A program made the translations under genes and the position numbers. A stretch of DNA of 64,000 nucleotides from Methyloterricola oryzae (GTDB taxonomy: Bacteria; Pseudomonadota; Gammaproteobacteria; Methylococcales; Methylococcaceae), in contig NZ_JYNS01000003.1 of the NCBI RefSeq assembly GCF_000934725.1, positions 1 through 64,000 on the forward strand, given 5' to 3'. The notes beneath the pieces are model-generated. The model ran no database searches and was not told the origin of the DNA. It saw nothing but the letters and a program-made list of their open reading frames with translations. Below are positions 17,104-26,724 of the stretch, piece by piece; the stretch's first letter is position 1, and each line of letters opens with the position of its first letter.

Positions 17104-20064
17104 CTAGAACCTGACGAATTCGGACTCATCGGGATGGGACGTTAGTTCCACCTCGCGATGCGCCGGCTTTTTCGCCTTCCCCGGTTTATTGCCGGCCACC
17201 GAGACGCGGGTCGGGCGCGGAGCGGCGCTGTCGAACTCGGTCGCCACCTTGAAGAAGGCCATGAGGTTCTGCAGCTTCTCCGCCTGACCACTCATCTCCT
17301 CTGCCGTTGCCGCCAACTCTTCCGATGCCGAGGCGTTCTGCTGGGTGATCTGGTTGAGTTGGGACATGGCATTGTTGATCTGGCCAACCCCGGAGGATTG
17401 TTCCTCGGACGCGGAGGAGATTTCCTGGACCAGATCGGAGGTCTTGCCGATGCTGGGTACGATCTCGTCCAGCAGCTTGCCGGCCTTTTCCGCCATGCCA
17501 ACGCTGCTCCCCGCCAGTTCGCCGATCTCCTGGGCCGCGACCTGGCTGCGCTCCGCCAGCTTGCGCACTTCCGCGGCAACCACGGCGAAACCCTTGCCGT
17601 GTTCGCCGGCGCGGGCCGCCTCGATGGCCGCGTTCAAAGCCAGCAGGTTGGTCTGATAGGCAATGTCGTCGATGATGCCGATCTTGCCGGCGATCTGCTT
17701 CATGGCGTCCACCGTCTGGGTCACCGCCTGACCGCCTTCCTTCGCCTCCTTCGAAGCCTTGCTGGCCATGTCATCGGTGATCTTGGCATTCTCGGTGTTC
17801 TGCGAGATGGAGGCGCTCATCTCCTCCAGGGATGCGCTGGTTTCCTCCACGCTGGCCGCCTGTTCGGTGGAAGACTGCGATAGCGACTGCGCCGTAGCGC
17901 TCACTTCAGAGGTTGCCTCCGCAAGGGAATTGGCCGTATTGCGAACCTCCGTCATGGTCTGCGCCAGCTTGGCGACGGTGTTGTTGACCGTATCCCGCAA
18001 CTGACCGAGGGTACCGCGATACTCGGCGTCGATGCGCTGACGCATGTCGCCATTTTCCAGCGCCACCAGGATCTTCATCACCTCGTTGACCGGCCCGATG
18101 ATGGCGTCCAGGGTGCCGTTGATGCCCTGGATGATCTTGTGGAACTCGCCGTGGTGGCGGGCTGCCTCTGCGCGGATATCCAGTTTGCCGTCCTGCGCCG
18201 AGCGAGCGAGCATGTCAGTGTCGTCCACCAGCGCCTTGATGTTGTTCTTCATCAACACCAGCCACTCGTGAATCTGATCCTCGTCCGAGGCCTTGGCCAT
18301 CTCCGCCGTCATGTCGCCGTTGGCAATCTTGGTGACATAGGCAATCAGATCCGACAGCCACGCATGCACGCCATTGATGGCGTTCTTCATCTGCTCGTGG
18401 TCGCCTTTGCAGGCGATATCCACCCGCTCGCGCAAATTTCCGCCGCGGATCAGGCGCAGAACGCGGTTGCCCTCGCCGATGGGCAGCAGGATGGCATCCA
18501 GCATATCGTTGGTGCCCCGCACGATGTCCGCGTAAGCCCCCTTGAATTGCTCCGGCTTGCCGCGCTCCGACAACTGGCCGTCCCGCGAGGCCGCCGTCAG
18601 TCGCTGTAATTCCTTCTGCAGGCCCTGCACCACGACCGCGACATTGTTCACCGCCTGCTTCATCTTCTCGTGGTCGCCCTTGTAGGTAGCGGCGATCAAC
18701 TCGTCGATCTTGCCGTCGGAAATCTGCGCCAGGATGCGGTTGCCCTCGCCGATGGGCAGCAGGATGGCATCCAGCATCTCGTTGTTGCCCCTCACGATGT
18801 CCGCGTAAGCACCCTTGAATTGTTCCGGCTTGCCGCGCTCCGACAGCTGGCCGTCCTTGGAAGCCACGGTCAGGCGTTGCATCTCCGTTTGCAGGCCTTT
18901 CAGGGCATCGACCACCTGAATCAGGCTCTTGGCCACCACGTCCTTGTCGGAACGGACTTCGATCCTGGTGGAGAAATCACCGGCGGCAATGGCCTGCGCC
19001 GCCAGGCCCTGTTGCGCAATGCCATCGATGGCCAGGTTGAAATTGTTCTTCAGTATGTTGAAGTCGCCGTTGTAACTGTCGGTGATCTTGGGCGGCGTAT
19101 CGCCCTTGGCGATCTGGCTGATGTAGTCAGCCGCCAGGTTCAAGGGAGCGACAAAGGTGTCCACGGTCTTGTTGATGCCCTCGACGATGGCCTTGTAGTC
19201 GCCCTGATGCTTGCTGGTGTCGGCGCGCACGTTCAGCTTGCCTTCCAGTCCCGCCTTGGTCAGCGTCGCCGTGTCATCGATCAATGCGCGCAGCGCTTGT
19301 GACATTTGCTTCATCCTGGCCAGCACGCTGGTGGCGTCGCCAGCGCGCAGATCGATCTGGCTGGAGAGGTCGCCCACAGCAATGCGGTCGGCGATGGCCG
19401 CCGCCAGGGCCGGCTCGCCGCCCAATTGCGCCATGATGCTGCGGATCATGAAATAGGCCACCGCGACCGCGATCAAAGCAGCCAGGACACTCAGGACGAT
19501 GATCTGCTGCCGCGCGGCCTGATAATTCGCCGTGGCGACCTTGAGACCCTCATCCTTCAGCTCGATCTGGTAATCGCTGAGCGCCTTGAGCGCCTCGATG
19601 AAGCGGGTGTTGGCCGGCCCCCAGGTGTTCAGGAGCAGATCCTGCGCCTTGGTGCGATCGGTCTTGAGGGTGGTGATCACGGCGTCGTAGTCGAGCTGGT
19701 TGCGCTTCTGATTGATGTTCTCCAGCAGGCGCTTGCCTTTGTCGCTGACGACTTGATCTTCCAGGAGCTTGAGCGCCTCCGAGTTTTTGTCGCGGTTTTC
19801 CTGGATCGTCCGCCGCGCGGCCTCGACGTCATCGTTGTCGGTCGCCAGGAACAACTGGCGCATCCAGCGTCCGTTGTCGACCGAGCGGGTCGTCATGTCC
19901 GCCAGGGCCAACACCTTGGGGAAGCGGTCATTGGCGATCTTCTCGCTGGCTTCGTCCTGCTCGGACATGGTCGTGATGCCCTTCCATGAAATTATGCACA
20001 ACAGGACGACCATCACGCCAAAGCTCAGCGCGAGGCGCACTTTCAAAGACATATTACCTAACAT
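17104..20064 (-). CDS. Methyl-accepting chemotaxis protein with a long tandem HAMP array
   Basis: The 986-residue receptor has a first membrane helix at about residues 9-30, a periplasmic four-helix-bundle sensor, a second membrane helix at about 188-211, then roughly 500 residues of successive HAMP-like units before the signalling hairpin ([20 protein letters not shown], then [17 protein letters not shown]). Two 91-residue units near residues 405 and 496 share [18 protein letters not shown] almost exactly. The tail ends EFVRF, an aromatic-x-x-aromatic end that could tether CheR/CheB. The ATG at 20064 follows GGGAG. The ligand is unknown. Confidence 0.93.
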   Translation of the reverse strand: MLGNMSLKVRLALSFGVMVVLLCIISWKGITTMSEQDEASEKIANDRFPKVLALADMTTRSVDNGRWMRQLFLATDNDDVEAARRTIQENRDKNSEALKLLEDQVVSDKGKRLLENINQKRNQLDYDAVITTLKTDRTKAQDLLLNTWGPANTRFIEALKALSDYQIELKDEGLKVATANYQAARQQIIVLSVLAALIAVAVAYFMIRSIMAQLGGEPALAAAIADRIAVGDLSSQIDLRAGDATSVLARMKQMSQALRALIDDTATLTKAGLEGKLNVRADTSKHQGDYKAIVEGINKTVDTFVAPLNLAADYISQIAKGDTPPKITDSYNGDFNILKNNFNLAIDGIAQQGLAAQAIAAGDFSTRIEVRSDKDVVAKSLIQVVDALKGLQTEMQRLTVASKDGQLSERGKPEQFKGAYADIVRGNNEMLDAILLPIGEGNRILAQISDGKIDELIAATYKGDHEKMKQAVNNVAVVVQGLQKELQRLTAASRDGQLSERGKPEQFKGAYADIVRGTNDMLDAILLPIGEGNRVLRLIRGGNLRERVDIACKGDHEQMKNAINGVHAWLSDLIAYVTKIANGDMTAEMAKASDEDQIHEWLVLMKNNIKALVDDTDMLARSAQDGKLDIRAEAARHHGEFHKIIQGINGTLDAIIGPVNEVMKILVALENGDMRQRIDAEYRGTLGQLRDTVNNTVAKLAQTMTEVRNTANSLAEATSEVSATAQSLSQSSTEQAASVEETSASLEEMSASISQNTENAKITDDMASKASKEAKEGGQAVTQTVDAMKQIAGKIGIIDDIAYQTNLLALNAAIEAARAGEHGKGFAVVAAEVRKLAERSQVAAQEIGELAGSSVGMAEKAGKLLDEIVPSIGKTSDLVQEISSASEEQSSGVGQINNAMSQLNQITQQNASASEELAATAEEMSGQAEKLQNLMAFFKVATEFDSAAPRPTRVSVAGNKPGKAKKPAHREVELTSHPDESEFVRF
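18478..18870. repeat. Tandem 273-bp repeat inside the MCP gene
   Basis: The DNA from about 18481 (GGGCAGCAGGATGGCATCCA) recurs at 18754 with few differences, an offset of 273 bp or 91 codons. The high nucleotide identity, not just protein similarity, suggests recent duplication or gene conversion of HAMP units. Confidence 0.75.
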
Positions 20065-20158
20065 GTTTGCTCTCCCTCACCAAAGTTGCTCACCACGCGA
20101 GGACTTTCTCTTGTCTTCGGCCCGACGTGGTACCGAATCGCTTCCGCGACGCCGCGAC

Positions 20159-22342
20159 CTAAGCCCGGCTCGTCGCATGATTCAAATGGGCATTGTCGTG
20201 CTCTTCGATCCGGACGATCTGCCGTATCAAGCCCGGCACATCCAGGATCAGCCCGACCTGCCCGCTGCCCAGTATCGTGAACCCGCCCAGCCCCTGGGTC
20301 TGGCTGAACAGCCGGCCCAATGGCTTGATGACTGTCTGGAACTCGCCCAGCAGGCGGTCCACCACCAGGCCCGCTCGCTGCGCGCCGTGGCGCACGACCA
20401 CCACGTTCTCGCGCCGGGGCACCGGCCCTTTCACGTCGAACAGGTCGCGCAAGCGAATGCACGGCAGCACTTCTCCGCGCAGGTTGATGTAGTCCGTCTC
20501 CGAATCCTGCGCCAGTTCGATGCACTCCATGACCATGTCCAGCGGCACCACGTAGGTGGCGTCGCCCACCGCCACCATGAAGCCGTCAATGATGGCCAGG
20601 GTCAGGGGTAGCCGGATGCGGACCGTCGCTCCGTAGCCTTCTTCGCTTTCCAGCTCGATGCCGCCTCTCAGGGCCTGGATATTGCGGCGCACCACATCCA
20701 TGCCGACGCCGCGGCCGGACAGGTTGCTGACCTTCTCGACGGTGGAAAAGCCCGGCTCGAAAATCAGCTGGTAGATCTCCTGATCCGTCAGTGCCTGATC
20801 CGGCTTGACCAGATCCTTTTCCAAGGCCTTTTCCAGAATGCGTTGCTTGTTGAAACCGGCGCCATCGTCCGCCACCTCGATGACGATGCTTCCGGCATCG
20901 TGAAAGGCATTGAGCTTGAGGCTGCCGCGCTCCGGCTTCCCGCGCGAGCGGCGCACATCGGCCGGCTCGATGCCATGATCCATGGCATTGCGCACCAGAT
21001 GCGTCAGCGGGTCGCCGATTTTTTCCACCACGGTCTTGTCCAGTTCGGTCTCCGCGCCGCTGATGGTCAGCTCGATGTCCTTGCCCAGTTCCTTGCTGAC
21101 ATCGTGAACCACCCGTTGGAACCGGTTGAAGGTGGCGCCGATGGGAACCATGCGCAAGGTCAACGCGGAATCGCGCACTTCTTCCACGAGCCGCGACAGG
21201 GTAGCCGTCGCTTCGAACAGCTCCGCCGCCCCGACGCTCTTGGCAATCAGGTTGACGCCGGCACCGGCGATGATCAGTTCGCCAATGAGGTTGATCAGGC
21301 CGTCAAGCCGCTCCGCATCCACCCGGATCAAGCGGCTTTCGCTGCTCCTGCTTTCCCGTACCTGCTCCTGCCGTTCCAGGGCCGTGGCCACCACGGAAGG
21401 GCGAACCAGGCCTTGCTCCACCACCACTTCGCCGATGGGCGACGGCGGCACCTTGTCGTCGGCGGCCTGGAGCTGCAAGGCGACCTTGAGTTCCTCTTCC
21501 GTCAAAGTCCCGCAGCGGACCAGGATCTCTCCCAGCCGCATGTCTTCTTCCGGCAGGTTCTGGATCAGTTCCTGATACTCGGCGATCTTGCTGTGCGGGG
21601 GCAGTATGCGCACCACGCTGTCGTCGCGGACGAACTCGAAGGCATTTTCGATGGTGGCCTTGTCGGCATCGGTCTGATAATCCAGTTCGAAGCCGAGATA
21701 GCACGATTCCGGGTCCATCTCGTCCGCAGGCGGCATGTCGTCCGTCAGTGTCACGATGCGCACAATGCGGCCGAAGGTGTTCAAAAAGCGTAGGAACGAC
21801 ATGGGATCCATGCCGTTGCGCAGAACGTCCGGACCGAAGCGCAAGGAAATGTGCCAATGATTGCTTTCCACCGCGTCATGAGCGACTTCGCGCTCGACCC
21901 TGGCTTCTTGCACGGTGGGCAAGCCTTGCGTGCCTGCTCGCTCCGAAGCGGGAGCGCCCAGATACGCCTTGAGACTGGCCGCCAGGCCATCGCTGCATGC
22001 CTGGATCGCGGTGTCGGGCTGTTCCCCCTTGGCGATCAGATCGATCAGCACGCCAAGCTGATCACACACCTTGAGCAGCAGGGCGACCAGGTCGGGAGTC
22101 ACGGAGAGCTGGCCACCGCGCACCCGGTCCAGCACGCTTTCCCCTGCATGGGTAAAGCGCACCACGTGGTCGAACCCGAACAGACCGGCAGTACCCTTGA
22201 TGGTATGCGCGGCGCGAAAGATGGCGTTGATCAGGTCAGTGTCGTCGGGCCGCTCCTCGATCAGCAGCAGGGAATCTTCCATGTCCCGCAGCAGTTCTTT
22301 GGATTCGGCGACGAATGTGGGTAATGCTTCTTCCAGTTCCAT
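20159..22342 (-). CDS. cheA: Chemotaxis histidine kinase CheA
   Basis: The 727-residue kinase has an HPt domain with the phospho-histidine in FRAAHTIKGTAGLFGF (about residue 47), then a ferredoxin-like region (HWHISLRFGPDVLRNG), then two copies of a short motif like the N-terminus of GspE/MshE ATPases (RLGEILVRCGTLTEEEL and PIGEVVVEQGLVRPSVV), the dimerisation helices, the ATPase with DPLTHLVRNAMDHGIE, GAGFNKQRI and SGRGVGMDVVRRNI, and a C-terminal CheW-like domain. No classical P2 domain is visible. The ATG at 22342 follows GAGGAC. Confidence 0.96.
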   Translation of the reverse strand: MELEEALPTFVAESKELLRDMEDSLLLIEERPDDTDLINAIFRAAHTIKGTAGLFGFDHVVRFTHAGESVLDRVRGGQLSVTPDLVALLLKVCDQLGVLIDLIAKGEQPDTAIQACSDGLAASLKAYLGAPASERAGTQGLPTVQEARVEREVAHDAVESNHWHISLRFGPDVLRNGMDPMSFLRFLNTFGRIVRIVTLTDDMPPADEMDPESCYLGFELDYQTDADKATIENAFEFVRDDSVVRILPPHSKIAEYQELIQNLPEEDMRLGEILVRCGTLTEEELKVALQLQAADDKVPPSPIGEVVVEQGLVRPSVVATALERQEQVRESRSSESRLIRVDAERLDGLINLIGELIIAGAGVNLIAKSVGAAELFEATATLSRLVEEVRDSALTLRMVPIGATFNRFQRVVHDVSKELGKDIELTISGAETELDKTVVEKIGDPLTHLVRNAMDHGIEPADVRRSRGKPERGSLKLNAFHDAGSIVIEVADDGAGFNKQRILEKALEKDLVKPDQALTDQEIYQLIFEPGFSTVEKVSNLSGRGVGMDVVRRNIQALRGGIELESEEGYGATVRIRLPLTLAIIDGFMVAVGDATYVVPLDMVMECIELAQDSETDYINLRGEVLPCIRLRDLFDVKGPVPRRENVVVVRHGAQRAGLVVDRLLGEFQTVIKPLGRLFSQTQGLGGFTILGSGQVGLILDVPGLIRQIVRIEEHDNAHLNHATSRA

Positions 22343-22353
22343 GGCAGTCCTCG

Positions 22354-22683
22354 CTAGACGGTCGTGCCGCCGGAGCGGATTACGACGGGGTCGCCAAGCC
22401 GGCCGCTCAATTCGAACAGTTCCAGGGCATCCACCACTGCCTGGCTGTGTTCCACGAAGCGGAAGGTTTTAGCCCGCGCGGCCGCCTCGCGCTTGGCCAG
22501 CACCATGAGTTGAAGCCCTGAGGTATCGATTTCCTCGACCTGGGACAGATTGACTTCCAACTCGGCGTTTTGCTCGAGGGCGTTCAACAGCACGCCCTTC
22601 AACTCCATCGCGCGGTAGATGGTCATCTCTCCTTCGATGTCCAGCCGCGCTGGCTTTTGCGGCGGTCCATGATGCTTGGCCAT
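22354..22683 (-). CDS. STAS-domain (anti-sigma antagonist-like) protein
   Basis: The 109-residue product is a single STAS domain: LDIEGEMTIYRAMELKG, then LSQVEEIDTSGLQLMVLAKR with the conserved D-T-S-G turn whose serine/threonine is usually the phosphorylation site, then a C-terminal helix FVEHSQAVVDALELFELS. Such proteins often sit in chemosensory operons between cheY and cheA; their partner is unclear. The ATG at 22683 follows AAGGGGG. A longer frame upstream of it lies over the receiver gene and is a shadow. Confidence 0.88.
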   Translation of the reverse strand: MAKHHGPPQKPARLDIEGEMTIYRAMELKGVLLNALEQNAELEVNLSQVEEIDTSGLQLMVLAKREAAARAKTFRFVEHSQAVVDALELFELSGRLGDPVVIRSGGTTV

Positions 22684-22715
22684 GCACGCCCCCTTATTGT
22701 TTTTGGACAGAATCG

Positions 22716-23084
22716 CTACGGCAGGATCAGCTTCGATACCGCCATGAGCATCTGTGCAGGTTGAAATGGCTTGACGACCCAGGCTTTGGCGCCGGCAGCC
22801 TGGCCGGCACGCTTCTTTTCTTCCTGGCTCTCCGTGGTCAACATGATGACCGGGGTGAACTTGTAGGCAGGTAGTTGCTTCATCTCCTTGACAAAAGTAA
22901 TGCCGTCCATCCTGGGCATGTTGACATCGCAGATGATGAGATGGATCTTCGTGCCGTTCAGCTTGGCCAATGCATCCACGCCGTCGCAAGCCTCCATGAC
23001 GGCATAGCCGGCGCCCCTGAGTGCGATGCTGACGACTTGCCTCAGGGAAGCCGAGTCATCCACAATCAGGATTGTCTTCGCCAT
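22716..23084 (-). CDS. CheY-like response regulator
   Basis: The 122-residue single receiver domain has the acidic pair in LIVDDSASLRQ, the phospho-acceptor Asp in LIICDVNMPRMDG, Thr in IMLTTES and Lys in VVKPFQPAQM. It is the first gene of the chemosensory operon and the likely CheA output. The ATG at 23084 follows GAGG; a GTG at 23099 is an alternative. Confidence 0.93.
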   Translation of the reverse strand: MAKTILIVDDSASLRQVVSIALRGAGYAVMEACDGVDALAKLNGTKIHLIICDVNMPRMDGITFVKEMKQLPAYKFTPVIMLTTESQEEKKRAGQAAGAKAWVVKPFQPAQMLMAVSKLILP

Positions 23085-23333
23085 CACGACCTCGGGCACC
23101 TGGTTTTGATAGGCAAAGTGTAGACAAAGCCACCAGAAAATTTGTCGCAGCAGAAGCTTTGAGGCCTGAGCGCAGACTTCTTCCTGAAGCGAAACAGAAG
23201 CTTACTCAGGCAAAAATACTTATATTCCGATGAACACTGAAGATCGCCGGATCAAGGACAAGCAGTCCTATTTCGTTGCTTGCATAAGGTACAGATGGGG
23301 CACGAACATCTGCTTGTGGCGGGCGTCAAAGCG

Positions 23334-23368
23334 AAAAAAAGCCCCGGCGCGGACAGCGAAACCGGGGC
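23334..23368 (-). terminator. Rho-independent terminator
   Basis: On the minus strand a GCCCCGG/CCGGGGC stem (23362-23368 with 23341-23347, 14-base loop) is followed directly by seven T residues (23340-23334). This is the clearest intrinsic terminator in the window. Confidence 0.8.
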
Positions 23369-23505
23369 GTCATTGACCCCTGAAACTGAAAAGCAGGGGT
23401 ACACACACTCAACTCACTCACCAGTCACTCTAGACCCGGCCGGGAGAATCGGACTCTCGTGGGTGCCGGCGCTAGCCAGTGATCCGCCCCGGGGTAGGGA
23501 GCGGA
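23334..23505 (-). ncRNA. Candidate structured small RNA ending in an intrinsic terminator
   Basis: Read on the minus strand this region has a row of hairpins: CCGCUCC with GGGGCGG (23498-23504 / 23484-23490), UCACU with AGUGA plus an adjacent CUAG/CUAG stem (23425-23433 / 23472-23482), a nested ACCC/GGGU with an inner 6-bp stem, ACCCCUG with CAGGGGU (23376-23382 / 23394-23400), and a terminator. A TATATT-like -10 lies just upstream (about 23513-23518) but no good -35 is seen. It may instead be the 3' UTR of the EamA gene, which ends at 23620. I do not match it to a known RNA family. Confidence 0.4.
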
Positions 23506-23619
23506 CGGGATAAATATAGCGGGAAAGACAAGCGTGACTGAACCGTAGTTATACGTATGTGGCAAGCATGGGAAGGAGGCCGCATTCGGCTTGCCGCGGG
23601 GAATGGCGCCTGAACCTGG

Positions 23620-24060
23620 CTAAGCTCGGTTGGCCAGGTAAACCACTGCGACGCCACTTAGGATCAACGCGGCGCCAAGAACGGTCATCGCGTTGAATTG
23701 CACTTCACGAAAAAAGGCCCAGGCGAAGAAGGCGACGAACAACGGATAGGAAATTTCGATGAGCGACGCCAGCGTCGCGTTCTTTTCGCCGATGGCCAGG
23801 TAGATCAGCAAGGCCCCAACGCCGGAGGTAACGACGGCGACAACCAGCCAGACCCAATCATCGCCGATAACACCCCTGATGCGAAACAACATGCCCAACC
23901 TGCCGGTGGCCAGCAAGGCCGCGAGGCCCATGACGGTAGCAACCGCTGCGTAAAGCGTGAAGAAGAGTACCGGCGGTATGCCGCGCTCGATCGCCCGGCC
24001 ACTTGCGGCATAGCTGACGCCCCAGATCACGGCTGCGGACAAGGCATAGACAAACCACAT
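23620..24060 (-). CDS. EamA-family small membrane transporter
   Basis: The 146-residue product has about five membrane segments: MWFVYALSAAVIWGVSYA, PPVLFFTLYAAVATVMGLAALLA, WVWLVVAVVTSGVGALLIYLA, SYPLFVAFFAWAFF and MTVLGAALILSGVAVVYLA. This is one EamA unit, half the usual two-unit drug/metabolite transporter, so it probably works as a dimer. The start is placed at the ATG 24060 from the hydropathy; an upstream ATG at 24144 adds a charged, atypical leader. The substrate is unknown. Confidence 0.75.
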   Translation of the reverse strand: MWFVYALSAAVIWGVSYAASGRAIERGIPPVLFFTLYAAVATVMGLAALLATGRLGMLFRIRGVIGDDWVWLVVAVVTSGVGALLIYLAIGEKNATLASLIEISYPLFVAFFAWAFFREVQFNAMTVLGAALILSGVAVVYLANRA

Positions 24061-24260
24061 GACTGATTTCGCAAACTTGATGCGTTGAGTTGATTGGCCC
24101 CTTTGCGCCCGGTCGAAGCAGATAGGATACCTTTTCCGAACCATGCCGGCCCTGGCTGGCGACGCGACTTCCGTTCGAACATCCTAAGCTTAATTGCGCG
24201 GCCGATGGGCCGCCGAACGCGGTTCGCCCCATTTTGAGTGCATGTGCCAAGGAGCTTCCC

Positions 24261-25316
24261 ATGCCCCCACCCATCGATTTCGACCGTATCCCGCGCGACC
24301 AGCTGCCTTGGCTGCTGCGCAAGATGCCCAAGGCCGAGTTGCACATCCACATCGAGGGCACCCTGGAACCGGAGTTGATCTTTACACTCGCGCAGCGTAA
24401 TGGCGTCAACCTGGCCTATCCCGGCGTCGAGGCACTGCGCGAGGCCTATGCTTTCACCAACCTGCAGAGCTTCCTCGACATTTACTATGCCGGGACCAGC
24501 GTGTTGCGGCAAGAGCAAGACTTCTGCGACATGGCCTGGGACTACCTGGAGAAGGCCGCTGCCGACCATGTGGTACGCGCCGAAATCTTCTTCGATCCGC
24601 AGACGCACACTGAACGCGGTGTCTCCATCGGAACCGTGATCCGCGGTCTTCGCCGCGCCTGTCAGCGAGCCAATTCCGAGTTGGGCGTCAGCGCGGACCT
24701 CATCCTGTGCTTCCTGCGTCATCTCAGCGAAGACGCAGCTTTCGAGACGCTGGGGCAGGCGTTGCCGTACCGGGAGCACATCATCGGCGTCGGGCTCGAC
24801 AGCTCCGAGATCGGCCACCCGCCCGAGAAATTCGCGCGCGTGTACGCCAGATGCCGCGAATTGGGCCTGAACGCGGTGGCGCATGCCGGCGAGGAAGGCC
24901 CTCCGGCCTACATCAGCGGCGCATTGGACATGCTTGAGGTCCAACGCATCGACCACGGCGTGCGCAGCGCCGATGACCCGGAACTGCTGCAGCGCTTGGC
25001 GGCAAGCCGCCTGCCGCTGACCGTCTGCCCGCTATCCAACGTCAAGCTGCGCGTCTGTCGAACCCTGGCGGAGCATCCACTGCCTGCGCTGCTTTCGGCC
25101 GGCCTGTGCGCGACGGTCAACTCGGACGACCCGGCCTATTTCGGCGGCTACATCAACGACAACTTCCTTGCTCTCTTCGAAGCCCTGCCGCAATGGGGTG
25201 CGCGGGAAGCCTGGCAGCTGGCTTCCAACAGCTTCGAGGCCAGCTTTGTGCCGCCGGCGCAGAAGGCGATCTGGCAGGCCGAGCTCGACCGCCTATTCGC
25301 TGCAGCGGTGGTCTGA
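24261..25316 (+). CDS. Adenine deaminase (adenosine deaminase family)
   Basis: The 351-residue product has the metal-binding HIHIEG (His28, His30), the catalytic VAHAGEEG, IDHGVR, TVCPLSN and NSDDPAYFGGYI. The last motif and the EGTLEPELIF start match the adenine deaminase branch typified in Pseudomonas, more than adenosine deaminases. It converts adenine to hypoxanthine for purine salvage. The ATG at 24261 follows AAGGAG; an upstream ATG at 24234 lacks a site. Confidence 0.93.
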   Translation: MPPPIDFDRIPRDQLPWLLRKMPKAELHIHIEGTLEPELIFTLAQRNGVNLAYPGVEALREAYAFTNLQSFLDIYYAGTSVLRQEQDFCDMAWDYLEKAAADHVVRAEIFFDPQTHTERGVSIGTVIRGLRRACQRANSELGVSADLILCFLRHLSEDAAFETLGQALPYREHIIGVGLDSSEIGHPPEKFARVYARCRELGLNAVAHAGEEGPPAYISGALDMLEVQRIDHGVRSADDPELLQRLAASRLPLTVCPLSNVKLRVCRTLAEHPLPALLSAGLCATVNSDDPAYFGGYINDNFLALFEALPQWGAREAWQLASNSFEASFVPPAQKAIWQAELDRLFAAAVV

Positions 25317-25627
25317 GCAGGGGTTCCGAGGGCCGGATGGCGCTAAGGATTCAGCCGCGCCCTGGCATTGAGGGCTTGCATGCCCCACGTGCCGTTTGTC
25401 CGATTTGTCGCCTCCCGGACAATTGACGTCCCGATCAAGCCCATAACCTTCAATGCCTTACAAAGCCAGAGCGACTGGCACGTTTCTCGCGTGATAGCTC
25501 AGGAGCAACGTCATTCGTGGCCTGCTTTCGCGTGGGAGCCCGGTTGACTACAGGACGCGCCGCGCCGGCTGAAACGATCAGGCGAGCCACGTAAACAGAC
25601 TGCATGAATCAACGATGGGAGTCTTCC
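25317..25627. other. Intergenic region
   Basis: About 310 bp without a supported gene. TTGTCCG (25396-25402) and CGGACAA (25416-25422) form a 7-bp hairpin about 80 bp after the deaminase stop, but no T-run follows it, so it is not called as a terminator. Confidence 0.45.
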
Positions 25628-25936
25628 ATGGCATTTGATATGAAACAGGCCTGGTCAGAGGCCGAGGTTGCTGAACTTCTGGCATCGGTGGAGGACGACC
25701 GGGACTGGCGCCTGGAAGTGGATAAGCAGGGGATCGTTGACCTGTTCGACAAGACCAGCCACCCCACCGACGCCGCATACGACGAGGAACTGCACTGCTA
25801 CTTCGAACTGTGGCAACAGGGCACCGATTTCGTCGGCTCTTCCGCGGCATCCGATAAACAGTTGGTGGCCACCCTTTCGAGTGCCTTGCGCAGAAATTAT
25901 CCCGAACTGCAGCAAGGCGCGTTCATCTACGTCTGA
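25628..25936 (+). CDS. Small hypothetical protein
   Basis: The 102-residue product is acidic and mostly helical (SEAEVAELLASVEDDRDWRL, then YDEELHCYFELWQQGTDF). The ATG at 25628 follows GGGAG; another ATG at 25604 has none. No transmembrane segment, no motif I recognise. It heads a short plus-strand run with the J-domain gene downstream. Confidence 0.6.
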   Translation: MAFDMKQAWSEAEVAELLASVEDDRDWRLEVDKQGIVDLFDKTSHPTDAAYDEELHCYFELWQQGTDFVGSSAASDKQLVATLSSALRRNYPELQQGAFIYV

Positions 25937-25952
25937 AACCCTTGGTGCCCGA

Positions 25953-26090
25953 ATGGCTCCCGCCTTACCTGCCCCCTTTATCAAGCGCTGCGGCGCCCGC
26001 AAGGCGTTGTACGAAACATTACGCGTCCAGGCCGCTGGGAAACCGGGAGACTGCTTGATCCTGCAAAAACTGATGAACGCGGATGCGTGA
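25953..26090 (+). CDS. Possible 45-residue small protein
   Basis: An ATG at 25953 opens a 45-codon frame (MAPALPAPFIKRCGARKALY...) that ends with a TGA overlapping the start of the J-domain gene by eight bases. The tight fit between two likely genes is the only support; there is no clear ribosome site or recognised motif. Confidence 0.3.
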   Translation: MAPALPAPFIKRCGARKALYETLRVQAAGKPGDCLILQKLMNADA

Positions 26091-26601
26091 CGACAGGCCC
26101 TGGTTTTCGGAGAAAGAACCCTGGGTGGTCTGGAACGGCTCCTACGGAATCGCCACCACGGCCGCAACCGGCCGGGTGGAAATTGGCCCGGAGGGCAGGC
26201 GCGCCTGGCTCGAGCAACCCTTCGACATGGTGGGACCGTTCGACCTCGATGAACTCGAGACGCGCGGCCGCATCGACTTTGCCGCGTGTATCGTCATGTC
26301 ACGGCAGAAATGGCAGGACGATCAGGTGGAACTGCGCCGGGAAGCCCACGCGAAACGCCGTGCAGAACAGGAACGCGCCCATCGAGGCCGCGGCAGGCAC
26401 CGGAACCATGGCCAGCCATTCAACGAGCGGCAATACCGCGAAACGCTCAACCTGCCGGTCGACGGCAAGCTCAAGCCCTCGCAGATCAAAGCGGCTTTCC
26501 GGCGTCTGGCCCAGAAGGCGCATCCCGACGTCGGCGGCAGCCACGAACAATTCATTCGCATAACGGATGCGCGCAACGCGCTGCTCGATAGCATTCGGTA
26601 A
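26083..26601 (+). CDS. J-domain (DnaJ-like) protein
   Basis: The 172-residue product ends in a J domain (about residues 118-170: YRETLNLPVDGKLKPSQIKA, RRLAQKAHPDVGGSHEQF). The HPD triad required to stimulate Hsp70 ATPase is intact. The N-terminal ~75 residues are of unknown type, followed by a basic helix (REAHAKRRAEQERAHRGRGR). A specialised DnaK co-chaperone is the likely role; the client is unknown. The ATG at 26083 is the first reasonable start. Confidence 0.8.
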   Translation: MRDDRPWFSEKEPWVVWNGSYGIATTAATGRVEIGPEGRRAWLEQPFDMVGPFDLDELETRGRIDFAACIVMSRQKWQDDQVELRREAHAKRRAEQERAHRGRGRHRNHGQPFNERQYRETLNLPVDGKLKPSQIKAAFRRLAQKAHPDVGGSHEQFIRITDARNALLDSIR

Positions 26602-26724
26602 ACACCACCGGTGACGCTGGCCTGCCAGGGACTCGGCATGCGCCAGGCTGCGCCTGCCACTTCTGACTTCGCGAAGTACCCTGATTCATAGCCCCAAAAA
26701 GCCACACCAACCGGGAGATAGCCC

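Noticed and set aside
23341-23400. tRNA-like T-arm fragment in the hairpin region
   Set aside because: A GTCCGATTC-like stretch is present on the minus strand but no acceptor, D or anticodon arms can be drawn.
25396-25422. 7-bp hairpin after the adenine deaminase gene
   Set aside because: No T-run follows, so it does not qualify as an intrinsic terminator.
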